Assembly: GCA_025980505.1 (NCBI GenBank)
Contig: JAICXI010000135.1
Coordinates: 1-5,840, forward strand
From: a bacterium
Lineage (GTDB): Bacteria > Oederibacteriota > Muellerivitia > Muellerivitales > Muellerivitaceae
Direction: 5' to 3'
DNA: 5,840 nucleotides
A program made the position numbers and the translations under genes. A model generated the notes under the pieces. The model was not told the DNA's origin and did no database searches. It worked only from the letters and a program-made list of their open reading frames with translations. Every line of letters begins with the position of its first letter. Positions within the stretch are counted from its first letter, which is position 1. Shown one piece after another: positions 1-5,446 of this stretch.

Positions 1-2
1 AC

Positions 3-2126
3 CTGACCGGGCAATTTTTCTGGTGGCGCCAATTCGGGTTCGACCAATTGAAACAAGGCCACCTGGCCCTTTGGAACCCCCATCTCTTTTGCGGGGAACC
101 TTTTTTCGGGGGGTTCCAATCGGCGCTCCTGTATCCCCCCAATTGGCTTTTCATGGTGCTGCCCCTCACCTTCGCCGTCAACCTGAGCATCGCCTTGCAC
201 GTTTTCTTGGCCGGGCTCTTCGCCTTCTTCTGGGCCCAAGGAAGGGGCGCCCATCCGGCTTCAGCGCTGGCCGCGGCCTTCCTTTACATGTGGGGGGGCG
301 CTTACTTCCTCCACGTGGTCCCGGGGCACCTGTCCAATCTTTGTTCCATGGCCTGGATCCCCCTGGTTTTCCTGGCCGTGGACAGGCTCCGGGGAAAAGG
401 GTGGGGGGCTTCCCTCCCCTTGGGCATGGCCGCCTTTTCCATGCAGGTGTTCGCCGGTCACATCCAATATGCCTATTACACGGTCCTGGCGGTGGGGCTT
501 TACGCGCTTTTGGATTGGAACCGTACTCCCCGAAAACTTTCCTTTTGGGGCGGCCTGGCCGTGATGGGACTGGGAGCGGGGCTCCTGGCCGCGATCCAGC
601 TTCTGGCCGGGTGGAACGCGGCCGGGGAAAGCTTCCGGTTCCAGCGCCTGTCCCTGGATTTCATCGACGCTGCGGATATGACCCCGGAGCGGCTTTGCTG
701 CCTCCTGATGCCCGGCTTTTTCGGAGGGATGGGGGACTATTGGGGCGGAGGCATTTATTGGGAAGGGGCGGTGTTCGTGAGCGTGACGGCTTTCGGACTG
801 GCCCTTTTCGCCCTTTTCATCTCGGACCATCCCCAGAAAAAAACATTCGGGTGGATGGCCTTGTTCCTCACCCTCCTGGCCGTTGGAAAGAGGACGCCGC
901 TTTTCGCTTTTTTTTACCGATACGTCCCCCTTTTCGACCATTTCCGTGGAATCGGAAAAATGAACATCCTGATCACGCTTTGCCTGGCGGCCTTGGCCGT
1001 CATGGGGATGGACGAGATTTTCCGGAATCCTTCCTGCCTTCACCGGTTGCAAAAGGCCGCGGCATGGGCGGCGCCGGTTTTCCTGTTGCCGGCCCTGGCC
1101 TTATGGCTCGGCTCCCCCCCGGGAAAGTGGCTTGGAAAATCCGGGGAACAGGCTTCTCCAATGGCCTTCAGCTTCCTGGCCTGTGGCCTGAAGGTGGCTT
1201 TTTTCAGTTTCCTGGCCTGGGCCGGCCGGAAAAAGGAGCTCTTCCGTTATGGATTTCCCCTCCTGGCCGCGATGGAGCTTTGCCTGTTCGCCGGGGGCAA
1301 CTTGCCGTCCTTTGACGACGCGGCGCTGGTCGCCCGGGCGGCGCAAATCCGGCAGGTTTACAGCGCAGACCCGGGGGATTACCGTGTCCTGGCGGAGCCC
1401 AGCAACACCACCTTGGGGGCCCGGGGGCTGGATATCTGGGGCGAGGACCCGGCGGTTCCTTTCCGTTATGCGGCCTTCGCCGCCGCAAGCCAGGAGACCA
1501 CCACCGACCGCGACATCCTCCGCAAGTCCTTTTTCAACCGGTTCCCGCCGTCCTTGGGCCTGTTACGGTTGCGCTACCTGTTCCACGACGAGGGCGGCCG
1601 GCTTATCCCCCAAAGGACCGGTCTGAAGGAAGTCCCCCGGGTCTTCCTGGTAAGGCGTTTCGAGGTCCTTCCGAGGGAAGCGATCCTGCCCCGTACCCTG
1701 TCGCCCGGGTTCCGACCTGGGAAGGAAGTCCTTTTGGAGTCCGATCCCGGACTTCCCCCCGCCACGGCTTCTCCGGCGTCCGGGGAAGCCGTTTGCAAGG
1801 ATCTTTCCACGGATGAAGTGGAAATCGAAGCGCGCGTGAGGAAACCCGCCCTCCTGGTCCTCAGCGACAATTACAGCCGAGGCTGGAATGCCCTGGCCTT
1901 TCCCGATTCCAACCAGGGCCGCTACCGGGTCCTGCCCGCCAACGGGTTTCAAATGGCCGTTCCGCTGGGGGCGGGGGCCCATCACTTCCTTTTGCGGTAC
2001 AGGCCGACGGCTTTCGTGGTTGGAAAATGGGTCTCCCTTTTTTCCTGGCTCGCTTTTTTGGGATGGCTGGCCTTCCAGGGACTCAAGGTGAAATGGAACC
2101 GAAACGCCCGGGGGAACGCCGGGTAA
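3..2126 (+). CDS. YfhO-like multi-spanning membrane protein, 5' end cut by window edge
   Basis: This is a large integral membrane protein resembling the bacterial YfhO family, whose members are GT-C-like proteins linked to decoration of cell-envelope polymers. The substrate cannot be told from this sequence. The frame is open from base 3, so the true start lies upstream; 707 residues are visible. Numbering from the first visible codon, the early motif HLALWNPHLFCGEPFF (about 20-35), followed by SALLYPPNWLF, is the typical YfhO periplasmic loop after the first helix. About ten or more hydrophobic segments follow (roughly 50-78, 86-104, 114-150, 155-200, 255-295, 318-335, 352-370, 388-430). A soluble region of about 240 residues comes next, containing LLVLSDNYSRGWNA and GAGAHHFLLRYRP, which resemble the beta-rich C-terminal part of the family. 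A last helix (about 672-692) and a basic tail end the protein. Stop TAA lies 84 bp before the preferred PHP start. Family assignment is fairly secure; function is inferred. Confidence 0.82.
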   Translation: MTGQFFWWRQFGFDQLKQGHLALWNPHLFCGEPFFGGFQSALLYPPNWLFMVLPLTFAVNLSIALHVFLAGLFAFFWAQGRGAHPASALAAAFLYMWGGAYFLHVVPGHLSNLCSMAWIPLVFLAVDRLRGKGWGASLPLGMAAFSMQVFAGHIQYAYYTVLAVGLYALLDWNRTPRKLSFWGGLAVMGLGAGLLAAIQLLAGWNAAGESFRFQRLSLDFIDAADMTPERLCCLLMPGFFGGMGDYWGGGIYWEGAVFVSVTAFGLALFALFISDHPQKKTFGWMALFLTLLAVGKRTPLFAFFYRYVPLFDHFRGIGKMNILITLCLAALAVMGMDEIFRNPSCLHRLQKAAAWAAPVFLLPALALWLGSPPGKWLGKSGEQASPMAFSFLACGLKVAFFSFLAWAGRKKELFRYGFPLLAAMELCLFAGGNLPSFDDAALVARAAQIRQVYSADPGDYRVLAEPSNTTLGARGLDIWGEDPAVPFRYAAFAAASQETTTDRDILRKSFFNRFPPSLGLLRLRYLFHDEGGRLIPQRTGLKEVPRVFLVRRFEVLPREAILPRTLSPGFRPGKEVLLESDPGLPPATASPASGEAVCKDLSTDEVEIEARVRKPALLVLSDNYSRGWNALAFPDSNQGRYRVLPANGFQMAVPLGAGAHHFLLRYRPTAFVVGKWVSLFSWLAFLGWLAFQGLKVKWNRNARGNAG

Positions 2127-2194
2127 GGTTTGTCGGCGGAACCGGGCGCCTTAAAAAGTTTTCGGTTTAGCCTGCTTCCTTTTCCGGCTTCTCT

Positions 2195-2200
2195 TATAAT
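2195..2200 (+). promoter_or_regulatory. Candidate -10 box (TATAAT) in front of the PHP gene
   Basis: A perfect TATAAT hexamer sits in the 84-bp gap between the YfhO-like gene and the PHP gene, ending 10 nt before the preferred ATG at 2211. No convincing -35 hexamer and no TG extension is visible at the right distance. If it is used, transcription would begin near 2207-2208 and give an almost leaderless mRNA. That would fit the lack of a Shine-Dalgarno here. It could also be chance in an AT-richer gap. Confidence 0.35.
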
Positions 2201-2210
2201 GCCCACCATC

Positions 2211-3056
2211 ATGAAAACCATTGCCGACCTGCACATGCATACCAACCATTCGGATGGGACGCTTAACCCCACCGAATTGGCCCGGCTGGCCAAGGCCCAG
2301 AAAGTGGACGCCGTGGCCCTGACGGACCACGATACGGTCACGGGCATCGGGGAACTGGTCGAGGAAACCAACCGTCTGGGGTTGGAAGCCATCGTCGGCG
2401 TCGAGCTTTCGGCCAACTTCCGGCCGGGCACCCTCCACATCCTGGGATACGGCTTCGACACGGAAGGCCCGATCCGGGACAAGCTTTTCGGCTTCCAAAA
2501 GGCGCGGGAGGAACGCAATCCCCGCATCCTGGAAAGGCTCAAGGGCATGGGAATGCCCATGACCCTGGCGCAAGTGAAGGAAATCTCCAGGGCGCAGGGC
2601 CAGGTGGGGCGGCCCCACATCGCCCAAACCATGATGCGGATGGGCTATGTGGCCAGTTATGAGGAGGCTTTCGAGCGGTTCTTAACCAAGGGTGCGCCCG
2701 CTTACGTGCCGAAAGCCACCTGGGGGGCGCAGGAATGCATCGACATGATCCACGAGTCGGGTGGAGTGGCCGTCATCGCCCATCCCGTCCAGATGAAACT
2801 CCAGGGCTTGGAACTGGAAAGCAGGATCGGGGAGCTGGTGGAGATGGGGTTGGACGGCCTGGAGGTGGTTCATCCGGACCATGGGCCGCAAGACCAAGGG
2901 CTTTTCCAGTCCCTGGCCGAGCGGTTCGGCCTTTTAACCACCGGCGGCAGCGACTTCCATGGGGACCACAAGCCGGGCATCCAACTGGGCCAGGGCCGGC
3001 CGCCCTATATTTTCCTGGAAAAGCTGCGGGAACGGATTCGAAAGCGGCGGCATTAA
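2211..3056 (+). CDS. PHP-domain metal-dependent phosphoesterase (YciV/TrpH type)
   Basis: This is a complete 281-residue protein of the polymerase-and-histidinol-phosphatase (PHP) superfamily, the usual length for the YciV/TrpH subgroup. Known members of that subgroup are cytoplasmic, metal-dependent phosphoesterases acting on 3',5'-nucleoside bisphosphates or short RNA 5' ends. Metal-binding motifs appear in the expected order: DLHMHTNHSDG (H8, H10, D15), TDHD (38-41), GVELS with E65, LHILGY with H76, GRPH (133-136), IAHP with H191, and GGSDFHG with D248 and H250. A helical insertion between the E65/H76 strands and AHP is also typical. I chose ATG 2211 because MKTIADLHMHT places the motif at the very N-terminus. 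In-frame ATG 2199 and TTG 2130 are possible but would add residues unlike the family. No Shine-Dalgarno precedes any of them. All catalytic positions look intact; the exact substrate is not determinable. Confidence 0.93.
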   Translation: MKTIADLHMHTNHSDGTLNPTELARLAKAQKVDAVALTDHDTVTGIGELVEETNRLGLEAIVGVELSANFRPGTLHILGYGFDTEGPIRDKLFGFQKAREERNPRILERLKGMGMPMTLAQVKEISRAQGQVGRPHIAQTMMRMGYVASYEEAFERFLTKGAPAYVPKATWGAQECIDMIHESGGVAVIAHPVQMKLQGLELESRIGELVEMGLDGLEVVHPDHGPQDQGLFQSLAERFGLLTTGGSDFHGDHKPGIQLGQGRPPYIFLEKLRERIRKRRH

Positions 3057-3110
3057 AGGCGCCAAAGGAATCCCGGGCCGCAAGGTCTTTCTTGATGCCT
3101 TCGCGCCTTC

Positions 3111-3118
3111 GGGGTGAT
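3111..3118 (+). promoter_or_regulatory. Shine-Dalgarno-like GGGGTGAT that bears on the start of the unknown gene
   Basis: GGGGTGAT closely resembles the 3' part of the ideal AGGAGGTGAT ribosome-binding site. From its G-run there are 7 nt to the in-frame TTG at 3122 but 16 nt to ATG 3131. If it is the real site, it favours the TTG start and adds three residues (MTF) before MDEITAEQ. Confidence 0.4.
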
Positions 3119-3130
3119 AAATTGACTTTC

Positions 3131-3811
3131 ATGGACGAAATAACCGCCGAACAGTTTTTGGAAAGCGCCAAGGCCTGGAAACCCGAGTCGGCCTTTGAAG
3201 GCCGCGTGGAAAAACAACTGCGGGCCGCCAAGGTCCCGGAGGAGCTGATCGTCCCCTTGAGCCGGGCCTTCCTTCATTGCTCCCAAAACACCTACGATTA
3301 CATCCAATACATCCACCAATTGGCCACCACCAAGGAGATTGACCGGAAGAATTTCATCCCCGAAGTGGCCAAACTGGTGGGACTGGTGCAAGCGCTGCAG
3401 GAAGCGGGACGGGAATACCGGGAAGCTTTCCAAAAATACGACGCGCTGACAAGGTCCGGGCTGACCCAGGACCGGTTCGACACCGTTTATTACGACGCCA
3501 TCCAAAACATCGAACTGAGGGTGCTGCTGAAGAAGGTCATTGAGGACGTGGAAGTGGTGTTGCAGTCCTTTTCGCTGGTTTCGGGCGACCTGTCGGGGAT
3601 CCAATGCCTCGAGCTTTACGAGAGCAGCATCCGGTTCCAGCTTTTCCTGCAGTACTTCCTGGCCAAATCGAAATTTTCCAACGAGGAAATCTGGTCCATC
3701 CTTTTCGACGTCTACAACCAGGTGGGGGAAATGGAAAACCTTTCCGTGGAGCCTACCGAGGAAGAACTGAAGGACCTGCAGGAGAAGATCAAGAAATTCA
3801 AGACCAATTGA
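3131..3811 (+). CDS. Hypothetical protein, probably all-alpha and soluble
   Basis: I do not recognise this 226-residue protein. It is rich in Glu, Lys, Gln and Leu, with few Gly or Pro, and reads as a series of amphipathic helices. It has no signal peptide, transmembrane segment or obvious catalytic motif. Visible landmarks are an aromatic stretch NTYDYIQYIHQL (53-64), a helical middle (about 77-148), a second aromatic helix SSIRFQLFLQYFLAKSKF (165-182), and an acidic-then-basic C-terminal helix from about 208. Its two cysteines (C50, C159) are not paired in a motif. Codon use matches the neighbours, and the frame is clean from start to TGA. It follows the PHP gene by 74 bp and is convergent with the MBL gene, 27 bp away. 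Start choice is uncertain: ATG 3131 is preferred, but in-frame TTG 3122 sits at good distance from GGGGTGAT (3111-3118), and ATG 3095 is also possible. A helical scaffold or adaptor role would only be a guess. Confidence 0.8.
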   Translation: MDEITAEQFLESAKAWKPESAFEGRVEKQLRAAKVPEELIVPLSRAFLHCSQNTYDYIQYIHQLATTKEIDRKNFIPEVAKLVGLVQALQEAGREYREAFQKYDALTRSGLTQDRFDTVYYDAIQNIELRVLLKKVIEDVEVVLQSFSLVSGDLSGIQCLELYESSIRFQLFLQYFLAKSKFSNEEIWSILFDVYNQVGEMENLSVEPTEEELKDLQEKIKKFKTN

Positions 3812-3838
3812 CGGGACTGTCCGGGAAAGGGGAAGGCC

Positions 3839-4771
3839 TCAAACCGGAATGGCGAGCCCTTCGTAGGCGCAAAGGGTGTTGGGGAAAAGCTTCTTGGCGG
3901 CTTCTTCCTTCTTGGCCACGGCCGCGTCGTCGTGGTTGGGGTCATGGTGGTACAGCACCAACTGCTTGACTCCGGCTTCCTTGGCCACCTGGCACGCCAT
4001 TTCGGGGGTGGAGTGGCCGAAACCCTGGGTGGCCATCGGTCCCGTATATTGGTCGGTGGTGTACTGGGCGTCATGGATCAAGACATCCGCGCCCTTGGCG
4101 AATTGGATCAGCCGCCGGTCCCCTTCCACGTAACCCTCGATATCCGTCGCGTAAACCACCGATTTTCCCGCGTATTGGAGCTTGTAAATCAAGGTCCCGT
4201 TTTTGGGATGGTTGTAGGCCCGGTATTGGCTCACGATGACCTTGTCCTTGAAGGTGGTGGGCACATGGGTTTGGATGTTGACCCGCTCGGGATCGGAGCC
4301 CTCGGCCAGGAGGATCTGGTCGAAGGGTTTCAAGGTACCGACGGTCTTAATGGAACTGGTTTCCTTCAAGTCGATGGGGAAGAACATCTGGTCCATCAAC
4401 ATCTCCAGCACATAGTTCAAATCGGTGGGTGAGGCCACGGGCCCGTAAATGGAAGGGCCGTAAATGAAGAGGGACGAATCGCCGATGTAAAGGGGGGGGA
4501 AAAAGGGCAGCCCCATAATATGGTCGTGGTGGGTGTGGGAAATAAGGATGGTGGTCTTGAGGCGCTTGACCTTGTCGCGGTTGGCGAAGAAGTTCCGCAC
4601 CATTTGCTGGCCGCCCGCCACGATGCCCGTGCCCGCGTCCAGGAATACCGTGTGATCCAGGACGTTCACTTGAACGCAGGAAGAATTGCCCCCGATCTTG
4701 AGCGTGGAGGGGCCGGGAACCGGCATGCTCCCGCGAACGCCCCGGAAAGTTATGGTGAAATCGTGAGCCAT
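3839..4771 (-). CDS. MBL-fold metallo-hydrolase (RNase Z/PhnP-like phosphodiesterase group)
   Basis: This is a complete 310-residue cytoplasmic metallo-beta-lactamase-fold protein. It belongs to the group whose N-terminus reads F-x-GVRGS-x-P-x-PGPST...GGNSSCV (here 9-32). Related proteins are two-metal hydrolases of phosphodiester bonds, for example in cyclic nucleotides, cyclic phosphates or RNA. Metal-site motifs are present: DAGTG (45-49), HxHxDH as HTHHDH (79-84), H188 in NHPKNG, D210 in YATD, and a late histidine in the GHST (252-255) or HHDPNH (275-280) region. HDAQYT (233-238) is also characteristic of this group. The substrate cannot be assigned. It has no signal peptide and no fused sensor or cyclic-nucleotide-binding domain, although relatives often carry one. 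The start is well supported: AGGG (4780-4777) lies 5 nt before ATG, with a promoter-like pair further upstream. It is convergent with the unknown plus-strand gene. Confidence 0.92.
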   Translation of the reverse strand: MAHDFTITFRGVRGSMPVPGPSTLKIGGNSSCVQVNVLDHTVFLDAGTGIVAGGQQMVRNFFANRDKVKRLKTTILISHTHHDHIMGLPFFPPLYIGDSSLFIYGPSIYGPVASPTDLNYVLEMLMDQMFFPIDLKETSSIKTVGTLKPFDQILLAEGSDPERVNIQTHVPTTFKDKVIVSQYRAYNHPKNGTLIYKLQYAGKSVVYATDIEGYVEGDRRLIQFAKGADVLIHDAQYTTDQYTGPMATQGFGHSTPEMACQVAKEAGVKQLVLYHHDPNHDDAAVAKKEEAAKKLFPNTLCAYEGLAIPV

Positions 4772-4829
4772 TCAGTCCCTTTAAATAAATAAACTTCTAC
4801 AGGAGTTAAAGCTGGATATCGAGCAACCC

Positions 4830-4858
4830 ATTATTTATAAAAACAGCCAATTTGGCAA
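4830..4858 (-). promoter_or_regulatory. Candidate sigma70-type promoter of the MBL gene
   Basis: On the minus strand, TTGCCA (4858-4853) and AATAAT (4835-4830) are separated by 17 nt. Each matches the sigma70 consensus at 5 of 6 positions. They lie in an AT-rich island (about 4781-4870) within otherwise GC-rich DNA. Transcription would start near 4823, giving a leader of about 50 nt that ends in the AAAGGG ribosome-binding site. A short inverted repeat, GCCAA-A-TTGGC (4855-4845), overlaps the -35 region and could be an operator, but at 5 bp per arm it may be chance. Confidence 0.55.
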
Positions 4859-4893
4859 CGATTTCAGAGAGAAGGTAGTGCTTCAGTTTGAAA

Positions 4894-5081
4894 CGCCACC
4901 CCTCATCCTACCCGTCTCCCCAACAGCGCCCATAGGGTAGAATCCCTCTGTAGCCCCAAAACCGAAGCCAAGGGGCGAGGGTTTGGCAAAGGTGGGAAAG
5001 TGGACCTTTTTCCCCCTCTCCCTTGGCGGATTCCACAAAGCTCACCGTCCGGGGAAAGGGTTGGGGTGAGGGTGAAGGCGG
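4894..5081. repeat. REP/MITE-like nested inverted-repeat element
   Basis: This spacer holds C/G-run sequences of the type often seen as dispersed intergenic repeats in GC-rich bacteria. The left end (4899-4921) contains CCCCTCATCCTACCCGTC and further C-runs. The right end (5051-5072) is its degenerate inverse, GGGGAAAGGGTTGGGGTGAG plus GG. Inside the right part, 5014-5029 pairs with 5045-5060 as an ungapped 16-bp imperfect stem (12 Watson-Crick pairs, 2 wobbles, 2 mismatches) around a 15-nt loop. No reading frame here looks real. A mobile miniature element or a REP-type hairpin between tandem genes are both possible. Copy number elsewhere in the genome is not visible from this window. Confidence 0.55.
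5014..5060. other. Imperfect hairpin within the repeat spacer
   Basis: Arms 5014-5029 and 5045-5060 can form a 16-bp imperfect stem with loop 5030-5044. Read on the minus strand it lies downstream of the zinc-ribbon gene, but it is followed by GGGGGAAAAAGG rather than a T-run, so it is not a canonical intrinsic terminator. It could still stabilise the 3' end of that transcript, as REP hairpins do. Confidence 0.5.
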
Positions 5082-5118
5082 TTCTTCCAACAAACGGAGA
5101 ACTACCCGGGAAAAGTCC

Positions 5119-5367
5119 TCAAGGCTCCCACCGGGCCCGGGGACCGCAGCCCCCGCATTCCGGGGCGTTTTCGCCGGATTTCATATAGACGCTGACGATG
5201 CGGTTTTCGGCCGCGCAGGTGACGCACAAATGGGGACCGGTATAAAGGATCCTTTGGCCCGGCTTTCGCGCGGAAATATCAATGTTCATGCGGGCCTGGG
5301 CCCGCCCCGAATCCATGGAAGGGTTGGAACGCGGGTCCAACGGCGTGCCGGATGGCAAGGTTTCCAT
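5119..5367 (-). CDS. Small zinc-ribbon protein (CxxC...CxxC)
   Basis: This 82-residue protein has a probable zinc ribbon at its C-terminus: LCVTC (C48, C51) and ECGGC (C71, C74), 19 residues apart between the pairs. The surrounding pattern PGQRILYTGPHLC...SGENAPECGGCGPRARWEP resembles small zinc-ribbon proteins of the form G-x-x-IPYTG-x-Y-x-C-x-x-C...G-x-x-x-P-x-C-x-x-CG-x-x-x-W. The first 35 residues are Pro/Ser/Arg-rich and probably disordered. The start ATG is supported by GGGGGA (5380-5375), 7 nt upstream. It lies just downstream of the aconitase gene on the same strand, but behind that gene's terminator, and no separate promoter is evident. In some relatives the position after the second Cys is Gly (CxxCG); here it is Ala. 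Function is unknown; nucleic-acid or protein binding would be a guess. An overlapping plus-strand frame lacks motifs and is judged a shadow. Confidence 0.72.
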   Translation of the reverse strand: METLPSGTPLDPRSNPSMDSGRAQARMNIDISARKPGQRILYTGPHLCVTCAAENRIVSVYMKSGENAPECGGCGPRARWEP

Positions 5368-5394
5368 TGAGTAATCCCCCGGTTGTCTTGGAAT

Positions 5395-5421
5395 AAAAAA
5401 GCCCCGCCTTGACGGAGGGGC
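5395..5421 (-). terminator. Intrinsic terminator of the aconitase gene
   Basis: On the minus strand, GCCCC-T-CC, loop GTCAA, GG-C-GGGGC forms a stem of 5 bp, one mismatch and 2 bp (5421-5401). It is followed directly by six T residues (5400-5395) and then ATTC. It begins 25 nt after the aconitase stop codon. The plus-strand side has no T-run, so it works in one direction only. Confidence 0.88.
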
Positions 5422-5446
5422 CCGGCGTTGAAGCGGAATCTGTCCG

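Noticed and set aside
261..1052. 263-codon open frame on the minus strand inside the YfhO-like gene
   Set aside because: Its translation is rich in Gly, Pro, His, Gln and Arg, without hydrophobic cores or motifs. It is the antisense shadow of a GC-rich coding region and has no supported start.
23..1315. 430-codon plus-strand frame overlapping the YfhO-like gene
   Set aside because: The protein is Gly/Pro/Arg-rich and lacks family motifs, while the other plus-strand frame gives a clear YfhO-like membrane protein across the same bases.
2134..2152. Possible terminator after the YfhO-like gene (GGCG...CGCC)
   Set aside because: The stem is only about 4 bp and is followed by TTAAAAAG rather than a clean T-run, so it does not meet the standard for an intrinsic terminator.
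1982..2632. 216-codon minus-strand frame across the YfhO-like/PHP junction
   Set aside because: It runs antisense to two well-supported genes and their catalytic motifs, has no recognisable domain, and is best explained as a shadow.
3812..3838. Possible bidirectional terminator between the convergent genes
   Set aside because: GGAC-T-GTCC gives only a very short stem with a one-base loop and no T-run on either side.
4494..4505. Run of eight G followed by A-run within the MBL gene as a slippage or phase-variation site
   Set aside because: The frame is intact through it, encoding a conserved Pro/Phe stretch after the HxHxDH motif. Such runs also occur elsewhere in this GC-rich DNA, so nothing points to programmed slippage.
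4908..5093. 61-codon minus-strand frame in the spacer
   Set aside because: It lies wholly within the inverted-repeat sequence, and its Pro/Ser-rich translation only reflects the C-runs.
5023..5370. 115-codon plus-strand frame opposite the zinc-ribbon gene
   Set aside because: It starts inside the repeat hairpin, is dominated by Gly and Arg, and has no motif. The minus-strand frame has paired CxxC motifs and a well-placed ribosome-binding site.
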